DNA from: Natronosalvus rutilus | GTDB lineage: Archaea > Halobacteriota > Halobacteria > Halobacteriales > Natrialbaceae | Length of the DNA: 64,000 nucleotides | Direction: 5' to 3' | NCBI RefSeq assembly: GCF_024204665.1 | Contig: NZ_CP100355.1 | Span: 3,267,451-3,331,450 of the forward strand | Shown here: one piece after another, positions 9,099-17,074 of the stretch | How positions within the stretch are numbered: the stretch's first letter is position 1 | Layout of the letters: every line of letters starts with the position of its first letter | Notes under the pieces: model-generated | Told to the model about the DNA's origin: nothing | Databases searched by the model: none | The model's input: only the letters and a program-made list of their open reading frames with translations | Position numbers and translations under genes: made by a program

Positions 9099-9641
9099 AT
9101 GACGGAGTTACCGACCCCTGTTTCCGCCGCACTCGGGGAGCACGAGGCGTTCAAGCTGGTCGACGACGCGACGTACGCGCTCGAGACCACCGTCTTCGAG
9201 ACGCGCGTGACCGCGACCGCCGCCGAGGGGCGGCGAGACGGCTCGTTTACCGTCGTCGTCCGATTGCCGACGCTCGATGCGGCGACCGCCGACCGCGTCG
9301 CCCCGGTCGTCGAAGACGGCTGGTTCGAGACGTTCGAGCGTCGACTCGCGGACGTGTTCACGGTCGCCGAAACGGGCACACACGACGCGCCGCGCATCGG
9401 TCGCGACGACGGAGTCGTGACGGTCTCCCTCGAGTACGTCGCCTGGGACGCCAGGGAGGGAGTCGAGGACGCCAAGGCACTGATCGAGTACGTCGAGGGA
9501 ACCTACGCACAGGGCATCATTCCGGGGTACGAGTACGAGGGGCCCGCGGCGACGCTGGTCGAGAACGCCCAGACCGCGGGAGAGCGGGCTGCAGAAGGCG
9601 CTGCTGGCGACCACGGCGACGAGTACGACAGCCCGTTTTAA
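9099..9641 (+). CDS. DUF5813 family haloarchaeal protein
   Basis: A 180-residue acidic soluble protein beginning MTELPTPVSAALGEHEAF, with a beta-rich core (residues 20-130) and an acidic, Ala/Gly-rich tail ending EYDSPF. The arrangement resembles the haloarchaea-specific DUF5813 family, whose function is unknown. No catalytic motif stands out. It is monocistronic; a 178-nt spacer with no visible gene separates it from the convergent RAM-domain gene. Confidence 0.75.
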   Translation: MTELPTPVSAALGEHEAFKLVDDATYALETTVFETRVTATAAEGRRDGSFTVVVRLPTLDAATADRVAPVVEDGWFETFERRLADVFTVAETGTHDAPRIGRDDGVVTVSLEYVAWDAREGVEDAKALIEYVEGTYAQGIIPGYEYEGPAATLVENAQTAGERAAEGAAGDHGDEYDSPF

Positions 9642-9819
9642 TCACGCTTACTCGCCTCGGCTCACGATGAACGGATGCGCCACGTTAGTGATAGTGGCTC
9701 GAGGCATGCTGTGTTCTCTAGATGATACGAACTCGAGCGATAGATTCCTCCGGCGCGTTTGATCCGGTCCATTCGAGCGACGGACCTGCCGCGCAGTACG
9801 CAATCTCGCAAACGTCGTT

Positions 9820-10050
9820 TCAGTCCATCGCGATGTAGGTCTTCGTATCCGAAACCCCATCGAGACTCTGTATATCGCCCGAAGCCGCCTTCAGGACGCC
9901 GTACACCTCGTCGGCGTCGACCTCCGCGATGATGTCGTAATTGCCGGCGACGATGTGGGCGTCCGAAACGCTCTCGAGGTCGCGGATGCCCGCCAGGAGT
10001 CCTTCGGATTTGCCGGCAGCGGTCTTCACCATGATGAACGCGTGAACCAT
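9820..10050 (-). CDS. Stand-alone Lrp/AsnC ligand-binding (RAM) domain protein
   Basis: The 76-residue product is a whole RAM domain (beta-alpha-beta-beta-alpha-beta, ending TKTYIAMD) with no DNA-binding helix-turn-helix. In Lrp/AsnC regulators this domain binds amino acids and drives dimer or octamer assembly, so the free domain may modulate a partner regulator or sense a small molecule. A close paralogue of the same length lies at 12005, beside trkA. This copy has no partner gene on its strand. Confidence 0.85.
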   Translation of the reverse strand: MVHAFIMVKTAAGKSEGLLAGIRDLESVSDAHIVAGNYDIIAEVDADEVYGVLKAASGDIQSLDGVSDTKTYIAMD

Positions 10051-10211
10051 TACTTCTGTGTGGTACTCCTTGGCACGACTAAAGTGTTTGCCCGGCCACG
10101 GACGCCGACGTCTCGAGAGCCCGTCGAAACTTTCGTATCAAAAGTCCCGCGGTGAGTGCAAGGAGAGGTCGAAGCAGTAACTGGCAAAAACCTGGAGCCC
10201 GAAGTGAGTGT

Positions 10212-10409
10212 ATGGCACGAACCATCACGGTAACTGGCATGAGCTGTGGCGGCTGCGAGGACACGGTCGAATCGGCGCTCGAGGACGTCGACGGCGTGGT
10301 CGAGGCGTCGGCGGACAACGAATCGGACGCCGTCACCGTCGAGGGTGACGCCAACGTCGACGCGCTCGTCGAGGCGATCCAGAACGCCGGCTACGACGCC
10401 TCCGCCTGA
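10212..10409 (+). CDS. Heavy-metal-associated (CopZ-like) protein
   Basis: A 65-residue HMA ferredoxin-like domain with the metal-binding motif GMSCGGC (C12 and C15) near the N-terminus and the usual beta-alpha-beta-beta-alpha-beta order. Such proteins carry Cu(I) or another soft metal to P-type ATPases. No copper ATPase or regulator gene is adjacent, so its partner must lie elsewhere. The ATG at 10212 gives the normal family length. Confidence 0.88.
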   Translation: MARTITVTGMSCGGCEDTVESALEDVDGVVEASADNESDAVTVEGDANVDALVEAIQNAGYDASA

Positions 10410-10448
10410 ATTCGGCCCACTCGCGAACGCCCGCTCGTTCTACACGTT

Positions 10449-11075
10449 TTACCGGTCGATCGGATCGTCGATCCAGTTGTAACACCGGAAGTGCTCCGGC
10501 CGCTTTTCGCTTGTGAGCATCTCGAGGGGGATGAATCCCTCGCCGCCGCGAGCCCCCGCCTCGCGCTCGTCGGGGTCGTCGGAGAAGGTCATGAGCTTCG
10601 CCTTCACCGAAAACGTGACCTCGAGCGTGCCCGTGTGGTTTTCGTCGGGGTCGAACCGCATCGAGACGTCGCCGGTGCCGACGCCGAAGATGGCCCGGTC
10701 AGTCGGCGTCGAGACGCCCACGTCGTGACTGGCGAGGCCGCTCGAGAGGTCCTCGAGCCACACGCGCATCGACTCCCGGTCGAGCGGTTGCTCGAGGTCG
10801 AACCCGCCGTCCTCGTCCATCGACCCGGACTCGAACTCGAAGTCGGGGTAGGCGAGTTTCTCGTCGGGGAGGACGTGCGAGCTCGTTTCCGGGTCCGGAG
10901 GGGTTTCGGGGACGCCCAGTTCGTCGCTGATCGCCGACCGGACGGTCGCTTCGGCATCCGACGGGTCAACCGGTGTCGATTTCGCGTCTTTCGCGTCGCT
11001 TGTGCCGTCCCCGTCACCCGCGTCACCCACTGCTTCCGTCTCGTCGGCCGCTTCCGCCGGCGGTTCCCCGTCCAT
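10449..11075 (-). CDS. Haloarchaeal hypothetical protein, acidic N-terminus
   Basis: The protein is 208 residues. Its first 65 residues are low-complexity Asp/Ala/Glu-rich sequence, and the ordered part (about 70-208) contains strands such as TGDVSMRFDPDENHTGTLEV and a conserved-looking YNWIDDP end. No membrane segment or catalytic motif is visible, and I do not recognise a family beyond its haloarchaeal character. It is convergent with the HMA gene and divergent from trkA. Confidence 0.65.
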   Translation of the reverse strand: MDGEPPAEAADETEAVGDAGDGDGTSDAKDAKSTPVDPSDAEATVRSAISDELGVPETPPDPETSSHVLPDEKLAYPDFEFESGSMDEDGGFDLEQPLDRESMRVWLEDLSSGLASHDVGVSTPTDRAIFGVGTGDVSMRFDPDENHTGTLEVTFSVKAKLMTFSDDPDEREAGARGGEGFIPLEMLTSEKRPEHFRCYNWIDDPIDR

Positions 11076-11259
11076 GCTATCGTCGGTATCTCGAGTCGTA
11101 GCTCATAATCCTGCTGGTCGTTCTCGAGCGACGTGTTCGACGACGTGGTACATTGGATCCGTCGTGGGTCACTCCGACCCGTCGTCATCGCGCCTATCCG
11201 CGCCCGCACAACCGTGAACCGGGGTAACATTATTCACGGCTGCCGGCGTAGCCCACTCC

Positions 11260-12003
11260 ATGCGGTTCGTCATCATCGGCGCCGGTCGGGTCGGCCTCCG
11301 CACTGCGCGCGTATTACGTGAGGAGGGCCACGAGGTAACGCTGGTCGAGTACGACGAGGCGAAGGTCCGCCGGGCACGCGGCCAGGACTTCGAGGTCGTC
11401 CAGGGCGACGGCTCCCGCGAGGAGAACCTCGAGGAAGCGGGCGTCCACCGGGCCGACGCCCTCGGCGCACTGACGGGCGACCTGAACGTCAACTTCGCGG
11501 CGTGCATGATCGCCAAACACCACGGCTGTCGGACGATCATGCGCATCGACGAGGACTACCGCGAGGAGATCTACCGCAAGTACGCCGACGAAGTCGACGA
11601 CGTGATTTACCCCGAACGGCTGGGTGCGATGGGCGCAAAGAACGCCCTGCTGGGCGGGACGATCCGGGCCATCGCGGACATCGCCCAGCACCTCCAGGTC
11701 GTCGAGTTGACGATCACCAACGAGGCCCCGGTTCGGGGGTACACGATCAGCGAACTCCAGTTGCCGGCCAACGCGACCCTGCTCGCGTTCGGCAAGTCGG
11801 GCCACCAGCTCGCGATTCCGACCGAGGACGAGTCGCTCGAGACCGGCGACCGCCTGGTCGTCCTGGCGGATTTCGACGTGTTGAGCGACGTCAGGCAGAT
11901 TCTCGTGGGCGAGTCACCGGACCGGGCGGTGTCGGCCGATGGCGGAATTGTCGACCAGAATCCAGGTGCAGCGAACGGCGGCGAACACGACGGAGGCAAC
12001 TAG
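11260..12003 (+). CDS. trkA: TrkA-type K+ channel/transporter regulatory protein
   Basis: A 247-residue RCK protein: an N-terminal Rossmann TrkA_N domain with GAGRVG (residues 7-12) that binds NAD(H) or ATP, then a TrkA_C domain (about 145-220), then an acidic linker rich in Gly, Asn and Asp. Such subunits sit on the cytoplasmic face of Trk/Ktr potassium transporters and gate them. No membrane TrkH/KtrB gene is adjacent. The RAM-domain gene begins 2 nt after the stop, a tight two-gene operon suggesting that ligand sensing by the RAM protein is linked to potassium control. Confidence 0.9.
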   Translation: MRFVIIGAGRVGLRTARVLREEGHEVTLVEYDEAKVRRARGQDFEVVQGDGSREENLEEAGVHRADALGALTGDLNVNFAACMIAKHHGCRTIMRIDEDYREEIYRKYADEVDDVIYPERLGAMGAKNALLGGTIRAIADIAQHLQVVELTITNEAPVRGYTISELQLPANATLLAFGKSGHQLAIPTEDESLETGDRLVVLADFDVLSDVRQILVGESPDRAVSADGGIVDQNPGAANGGEHDGGN

Positions 12004-12004
12004 T

Positions 12005-12235
12005 ATGGTCACTGCGTTCATCATGATCAAGGCGAATACGGGCGAGGCGGATCGACTCAGAGACAGCGTCGAAGCGATCGAGGGCGTCGAATCGGCGCAC
12101 ATCGTCGCGGGCGACGTCGACATCATCGCGAAGGCGCGCGTCGAGACGCCCGCTGCAGTGAAGGAAATCTCCGCGACGCGCATTCAGGGCATTCAGGGCG
12201 TCGAGGACACCCAAACGTACATCGCGATGGACTGA
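12005..12235 (+). CDS. RAM-domain protein coupled to trkA
   Basis: This 76-residue Lrp/AsnC ligand-binding domain, ending TQTYIAMD, lacks a helix-turn-helix. It starts 2 nt after the trkA stop, so the two are very probably one transcript with linked translation. Length, fold and C-terminus match the solitary paralogue at 9820-10050. In RAM proteins the amino-acid pocket is at the dimer interface; here it might relay a metabolite signal to TrkA. That link is inference from gene order. Confidence 0.85.
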   Translation: MVTAFIMIKANTGEADRLRDSVEAIEGVESAHIVAGDVDIIAKARVETPAAVKEISATRIQGIQGVEDTQTYIAMD

Positions 12236-12278
12236 TCGGTAGTCTCGAGTCGCCAGGGGATCGGTTCGACCTCGGTGA

Positions 12279-12284
12279 TTTATA
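12279..12284 (+). promoter_or_regulatory. TATA box of the disulfide reductase gene
   Basis: TTTATA is centred about 26 nt before the ATG at 12308. This supports that ATG as the start and predicts a leaderless transcript; the longer open frame beginning at 12275 would start upstream of the TATA box. Confidence 0.6.
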
Positions 12285-12307
12285 CTGTTTTGTCGCGTGA
12301 AACCCGT

Positions 12308-13777
12308 ATGCAGGAGTTCGACTTTCTTGTCGTTGGATCGGGTTCGGGCCTCGACGTGGCGAACGCGGCCGTCAACCAGGGACAGTCCGTTGCCGTGGTC
12401 GAAAAGGGGCGTCTTGGCGGGACGTGTCTCAATCGTGGCTGCATCCCCTCGAAGATGTTGCTCTATCACGCCGACGTCCTCGAGACGATCGAGTCCGCCG
12501 ACGAGTTCGGGATCGACGCGACCGTCGACGACGTCGACTTCGCCGGTATCGTCCGCGAGGTCAACGAAGACGTGAAAGCGGACGCCGAATCGATCCGTCG
12601 CGGCCTGCGCTCCTCGTCTGATCACGCCCTGTTCGAGGCCGAGGGACGGTTCGTCGACGACAGAACGCTCGAGGTCTCCGGCGGCGAGGACGACGGCGTA
12701 CAGCTCCGGGCCGACACGATCCTCATCGCGGCCGGGACTCGCCCGACAATCCCGCCAATCGAGGGCATCCAGGACGTCGAGTACCTGACCAGTACCGAGG
12801 CGCTACGCCTCGAGACGCCACCGGAACACCTGGTGATCGTGGGAGGCGGGTACGTCGCGGCCGAACTGGGGCACTTCTTCGGCACGTTCGGCAGCGACGT
12901 GACGATCGTCGGGAGGCGGCCGTCGCTCCTCCCCGAGGCCGACGACGAGGTCGCCGAGGCGTTCACCGACCGATTCGCCGACCGGTTCACCGTCTACACC
13001 GGCCACGAGGCGACCGCCGTCTCGTCTTCCGACGGCCAGGTCACCGTCGAGGCGAAGCCCTACGAGTACGGCGATGGACTCCTCGAGGACGCTCAGCCGG
13101 TGACCGCCACCGGCGACGCGCTGTTGGTCGCCGCCGGTCGCCGCCCGAATACGGATACCCTGAACCTCGAAGCGACGGGCGTCGAGACTGACGCTCGAGG
13201 CTTCGTCGAGACCGGCGAGTACCTGCGGACGGACGCCGAGGGCGTGTGGGCACTCGGCGACATCGTCGGCGAGTACCTGCTGAAACACAGCGCGAACCAC
13301 GAAGCCCAGGCGGTCGCCCGAAACCTCTTCGGAGACGAACTCCAGCCGGTCGATTACGACGCGATGCCGTTCGCGGTCTTCACATCCCCCGAAGTCGCCG
13401 GTGCCGGCGCTCGCGAGGCCGACCTCCGGGACGACGGTCGGGAATACGCGACGAACACGTACCGCTACGAGGACACCGCCCGCGGCGCGGCGATGAAAGC
13501 CGAGGGGTTCGTGAAGGTGCTCATCGACCTCGAGGGAACGATTTTGGGGTGTCACATCGTGGGGCCGGATGCCTCGACGCTGATCCAGGAGGTCGTCGTC
13601 GCGATGAAGTCCGGCACGGGGACGGTCCAGGACATTCGGAGTGCAGTCCACGTTCACCCGGCGCTCCCCGAGGTCGTCCAGCGCGCGTTTACCGGACAGT
13701 TCAGTCGGGGTGACAGCCACGATCACGACGGTCATTCCGGCCACCAGCACGACCACGGCGACAACCACCAGCACTGA
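12308..13777 (+). CDS. Pyridine nucleotide-disulfide oxidoreductase, dihydrolipoyl dehydrogenase-like
   Basis: A 489-residue FAD enzyme of the class I disulfide reductases. It has an N-terminal dinucleotide fold (GSGSG, 10-14), the redox pair C40/C45 in GGTCLNRGC, a second NAD(P)-binding fold (GGGYVAAE) and the C-terminal dimerisation domain with HVHPALPE, whose His-Glu pair completes the active site. The GSGSGLDVANAAVN opening is closer to mycothione-reductase-like proteins than to classic E3, so it may reduce a low-molecular-weight thiol such as bis-gamma-glutamylcystine, known in halobacteria. The last 20 residues hold eight histidines, an unusual probable metal-binding tail. A convergent E1-alpha gene begins beyond it. 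Confidence 0.85.
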   Translation: MQEFDFLVVGSGSGLDVANAAVNQGQSVAVVEKGRLGGTCLNRGCIPSKMLLYHADVLETIESADEFGIDATVDDVDFAGIVREVNEDVKADAESIRRGLRSSSDHALFEAEGRFVDDRTLEVSGGEDDGVQLRADTILIAAGTRPTIPPIEGIQDVEYLTSTEALRLETPPEHLVIVGGGYVAAELGHFFGTFGSDVTIVGRRPSLLPEADDEVAEAFTDRFADRFTVYTGHEATAVSSSDGQVTVEAKPYEYGDGLLEDAQPVTATGDALLVAAGRRPNTDTLNLEATGVETDARGFVETGEYLRTDAEGVWALGDIVGEYLLKHSANHEAQAVARNLFGDELQPVDYDAMPFAVFTSPEVAGAGAREADLRDDGREYATNTYRYEDTARGAAMKAEGFVKVLIDLEGTILGCHIVGPDASTLIQEVVVAMKSGTGTVQDIRSAVHVHPALPEVVQRAFTGQFSRGDSHDHDGHSGHQHDHGDNHQH

Positions 13778-13855
13778 CGCCCGTATCCGCCGAGCGACAC
13801 CACTCGAGAAGCAATCACAGAGACTGCACGTTCGAGACCTGAAGTCGCTCGAGCG

Positions 13856-14902
13856 TCAGTGCTCGAGTTCCTGTACGTCGTGGTCGGCGAGGAAGCCCTC
13901 GAGCCAGGCGCGCTGGTCCTCGAGCCGGGGCGTTGGCTCGTCGTAGACGGGCTCGAACACGTCCGACGGGTCGGGGGCCGGCGCCTCCTCGGCCGTCTCG
14001 ACGGCCGCCTCGACTTCGGCTTCGACGTCATCGCGGACCGACTCGACGACGTCGTCGTCGAGGACGCCCTGCTCGCGGAGATACGCTTCGTAGCGCTCGA
14101 GCGGGTCAGCGGTGCGCCACTCGGGGAGGTCCTCGCGGTCGTCCCGGTAGCGCGAGGGGTCGTCGCTGGTCGTGTGGGCGCCCTGGCGATAGGTCAGGCT
14201 CTCGACGAGGATCGGTTCGCCGTCGCGGGCGCGCTCGAGGGCGCGCTTCGTGACGCCGAGGACGGCCAGCGGGTCGTTCCCGTCGACCTGGACGCCAGCG
14301 AAGCCGTAGGCGTCGGCCTTCTGGGCGATGGTGGCGCTCGCGGTCTGTTTCTCCCGGGGGAGCGAAATCGCCCAGTCGTTGTTCTCACAGAAGAAAACCG
14401 TTGGTGCGTCGAAGACGCCCGCGAAGTTGAGTCCCTCATGGAAGTCGCCCTCGCTCGTGGCGCCGTCGCCGAAGTAACAGAGGACGGCCTCGTCGGACGT
14501 GCGGTAGTTCGCGGCCATCCCCAGCCCTGCCGCATGGGGGATCTGGGTCGCGATGGGGACCGCCTGCGGGAACACGTTGAGGTCGTGATTCGAGGCGTAC
14601 TCGGGGTGGCCCCGCCGAAAGAGAAAGATGTCGCTCATCGGGACGCCGTGAGCGATCTGGAGCGCGTTCGAGCGGTAGGTCGGGACGACCCAGTCGTCCT
14701 CGTCGAGGGCGTGGGCGGCTCCCACCTGCGAGGCCTCTTGCCCCTTGTAGGGCGGGTAGCCGCTCATCCAGCCCCGGCGCTGGAGGGCCAGTGCCCGCTC
14801 GTCGAAGCGTCGCGTCCGGACCAGGTCCCGGTAACACGCGAGCGCCTCCGTCTCCCCAAACGGCGTCTCCTCGAGGTCGTACTCCCCGATGATTCGGTGC
14901 AT
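13856..14902 (-). CDS. 2-oxoacid dehydrogenase E1 alpha subunit
   Basis: The 348-residue product is the thiamine-diphosphate-binding E1-alpha chain of a pyruvate or branched-chain 2-oxoacid dehydrogenase. The ThDP motif is clear: GDG at 145-147 and NN at 174-175. A phosphorylation-loop-like segment (YRQGAHTTSDDPSRYR) follows. The start is the ATG complement at 14900-14902. E1-beta and E2 genes, normally adjacent, are absent: it is flanked by the convergent reductase and a divergent membrane-protein gene. It is therefore an orphan that needs a beta chain from elsewhere, or it serves another role. Confidence 0.88.
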   Translation of the reverse strand: MHRIIGEYDLEETPFGETEALACYRDLVRTRRFDERALALQRRGWMSGYPPYKGQEASQVGAAHALDEDDWVVPTYRSNALQIAHGVPMSDIFLFRRGHPEYASNHDLNVFPQAVPIATQIPHAAGLGMAANYRTSDEAVLCYFGDGATSEGDFHEGLNFAGVFDAPTVFFCENNDWAISLPREKQTASATIAQKADAYGFAGVQVDGNDPLAVLGVTKRALERARDGEPILVESLTYRQGAHTTSDDPSRYRDDREDLPEWRTADPLERYEAYLREQGVLDDDVVESVRDDVEAEVEAAVETAEEAPAPDPSDVFEPVYDEPTPRLEDQRAWLEGFLADHDVQELEH

Positions 14903-15004
14903 GGCGGGTGGGTCACCCGGAGCAGTGAAAGTGGTTCTGGTTCCGATCCGTTTGCTGCGAGTCCAGGTCGACAGGGAAAAGAGCCCCCGGCCGATACTCG
15001 AGGT

Positions 15005-15325
15005 ATGGTGTCGCCCCTCGACGCGATCGGGCTCCTCGTCATCGTCGGCGTCCACACGCTGTTTGCCGCCGTCTCGACCCGGTTCTTCAGGATTCGACTC
15101 GAGACCGACTGGGGGACGCTCGTCTACGTCGCCCTCGTGATTCCCGTCGTGCTGTTCGTCTCGCTGCTGGTTCTCTCCGGCCCGCTGGGACTGGGGCCGA
15201 ATCTCGGGTCGGCAGTGACGGCGTTCGTCGTCGCCATTGCCCTGCCGATCATGCTGGGGTACACGATCGACGTGTTCTGGATGCCACACCCCGAAGAGGT
15301 CGAGCTCCCGGACACCGCGAAGTGA
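15005..15325 (+). CDS. DUF7991-like small membrane protein
   Basis: A 106-residue protein with three hydrophobic membrane segments (about residues 6-27, 38-60 and 68-90), a conserved-looking RFFRIRLETDWG loop after the first, and a cytoplasmic tail with MPHPEEVELPD. It resembles the haloarchaeal DUF7991 group, which has no known function. The ATG at 15005 is chosen because the upstream part of the open frame is the antisense of the E1-alpha gene. It converges with the thymidylate kinase gene. Confidence 0.7.
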   Translation: MVSPLDAIGLLVIVGVHTLFAAVSTRFFRIRLETDWGTLVYVALVIPVVLFVSLLVLSGPLGLGPNLGSAVTAFVVAIALPIMLGYTIDVFWMPHPEEVELPDTAK

Positions 15326-15358
15326 CGTCCCCGTCGAATCGGTGAACTCGTTCCGCAA

Positions 15359-15988
15359 TCAGCGCGCGTCTGTGCCCGGGTCCGCATCCGTGTCCGCTTC
15401 GAGGCGATCTGCCAGCACCGACTCAACGGCCTCGAGGACGTCCTCCGGGGGCTGGCTGGCGTCGACCCGGACAAATCGCCCGGGCTCGTTCTCGAGCAGG
15501 CGTTCGTAGTTCGCCCGCACTTGCGAGAGGTAGGCGGCGTGTTCGAACTTGTTCGTCGCGCCCGCGCGAGCGGCGGCTGTCTCCGGGTCGAGGTCGAGGT
15601 AGATAGTCAGGTCGGGATCGACCGTGAACGCCCGGTGGATGCCCACGATGTACTCCATCGGGCGGGTGATCCGTCCCTCGAGGGTCGCGCCCTGGTAGGC
15701 GTAGCGCGAGTCGGAGTAGCGATCGGAGATGACCAGGTCGCCGCGCTCGAGGGCGGGTTCGATCACGCGCGAGAGGTGGTCGGCGTGGTCGGCGGTGTAC
15801 AGGAAGAGTTCGGCGAGGGAGTCGGCGTCGTCGTCCTCGATCGAGCGGTAGACGGCCTCGCCGTACCAGGATCCGGTTTCGCCCGACGTCGGTTCCCGGG
15901 TGAACGTTGCGTCGGGATAGACGTCGTGGAGCGCCTCCCAGACCGTCGTCTTGCCGGTGCCGTCCAGTCCCTCGAGCGTGACCAACAT
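15359..15988 (-). CDS. tmk: Thymidylate kinase
   Basis: A 209-residue dTMP kinase that makes dTDP for DNA synthesis. The P-loop GLDGTGKT is at residues 7-14, the dTMP-binding [12 protein letters not shown] motif in the middle, and the LID region ([10 protein letters not shown]) after about 140. Length and motif order are normal; the acidic tail (EADTDADPG) is a haloarchaeal addition. The ATG complement at 15986-15988 is the natural start, nine codons inside a longer open frame. It is separate from the neighbouring genes, which point away from or towards it. Confidence 0.92.
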   Translation of the reverse strand: MLVTLEGLDGTGKTTVWEALHDVYPDATFTREPTSGETGSWYGEAVYRSIEDDDADSLAELFLYTADHADHLSRVIEPALERGDLVISDRYSDSRYAYQGATLEGRITRPMEYIVGIHRAFTVDPDLTIYLDLDPETAAARAGATNKFEHAAYLSQVRANYERLLENEPGRFVRVDASQPPEDVLEAVESVLADRLEADTDADPGTDAR

Positions 15989-16081
15989 ACACGGATATCC
16001 TGCCGTGGGGTACAATTATGTGTCGACGACAGGTCGTCGCTCGAGACCGCGCCGCACGCTGACGTACGCTGTAAGGCCGTA

Positions 16082-16089
16082 CTTATAAG
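16082..16089 (+). promoter_or_regulatory. TATA box of the epimerase-like gene
   Basis: CTTATAAG is centred 28 nt before the ATG at 16114, the spacing expected for a leaderless haloarchaeal transcript. Confidence 0.6.
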
Positions 16090-16113
16090 CCGTCCGACAT
16101 CCTTTCTCGAACC

Positions 16114-17052
16114 ATGAACGTACTGGTCGCCGGCGGAACCGGCTTCATCGGCACGAACCTATGTCGCGAGTTGCGAGACCGCGGCCACGACGTGACCGCC
16201 CTCGCTCGAGAGCCGAACCCCGACTCGGTCCCGGAGGGCGTCGCAACTGTGGTGGGCGACGTGAGCGCGTACGATTCGATCGTCGAGACGGTCGCTGCCC
16301 ACGACGCCGTCGTCAACCTCGTCGCGCTGTCGCCGCTGTTCGAACCGCCGAGCGGGACCAGTCACGAGGAGGTCCATCTCCGCGGGACGGAAAACCTCAT
16401 CCGGGCGGCCGAAGACGGCGGCGTAATTCGATTCGTCCAGATGAGTAACCTCAGTGCGGACCCCGACAGTGAACTCGCCTACTTCCGGACCAAGGGAAAA
16501 GCCGAGAACGTCGTGCGCGAATCCGACCTCGAGTGGACGATCTTCTGCCCGTCGGTGGTCTTCGGAGAAGGCGACGAATTCATCGGATTCACGAAACTGC
16601 TGACAACCCCGTACGTTACGGCCCTGCCCGGCGGCGGCGAGAATCCCTTCCAGCCGATCTGGGTCGAAGACCTGGCCGCGATGATGGCGGACGCGGTCGA
16701 GGACGACCGCCACGTCGGCAAGCGCTACCAGATCGGTGGGCCGGAAGTACTCACAATGAAGCAGGTGACGGAACTGGCCTACGAAGCCGAGGGACGCCCG
16801 GTCACCGTTCTTCCGATTCCGATGGCGATGGCGAAACTCGGTGGCATTCTCGCCGGACCCGTCCCGTTCGTTCCGTTCGGCCCAGATCAGATTCGCTCGC
16901 TCAAAATCGACAATACCGTCGCTGACAACGACGTGACGGCCTTCGGCCGGACCAAGGACGACCTGCGGACGCTCGAGGACTACCTCGGGCTCTCGGGGTC
17001 GGGGTCAGGATCGGAATCGTCACCCTCGAGTCACCAATCGGAAGCCGCCTGA
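16114..17052 (+). CDS. NAD(P)-binding protein of the NDUFA9-like atypical SDR group
   Basis: A 312-residue Rossmann protein opening with GGTGFIG (residues 7-13), the nucleotide-binding motif of epimerase-like SDRs. The catalytic YxxxK is not in its usual context: YFRTKGKAE carries the Tyr and Lys. The C-terminal half with PIWVEDLA and a later RTKDDLRTLEDYLG segment fits the complex I NDUFA9 subunit family, which binds NADPH and may have a structural or quinone-related role. No Nuo genes are adjacent. The last 20 residues are Ser/Gly-rich. Start supported by a TATA box. Confidence 0.82.
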   Translation: MNVLVAGGTGFIGTNLCRELRDRGHDVTALAREPNPDSVPEGVATVVGDVSAYDSIVETVAAHDAVVNLVALSPLFEPPSGTSHEEVHLRGTENLIRAAEDGGVIRFVQMSNLSADPDSELAYFRTKGKAENVVRESDLEWTIFCPSVVFGEGDEFIGFTKLLTTPYVTALPGGGENPFQPIWVEDLAAMMADAVEDDRHVGKRYQIGGPEVLTMKQVTELAYEAEGRPVTVLPIPMAMAKLGGILAGPVPFVPFGPDQIRSLKIDNTVADNDVTAFGRTKDDLRTLEDYLGLSGSGSGSESSPSSHQSEAA

Positions 17053-17074
17053 TGGGCACCAGCCACCAGCGTGG

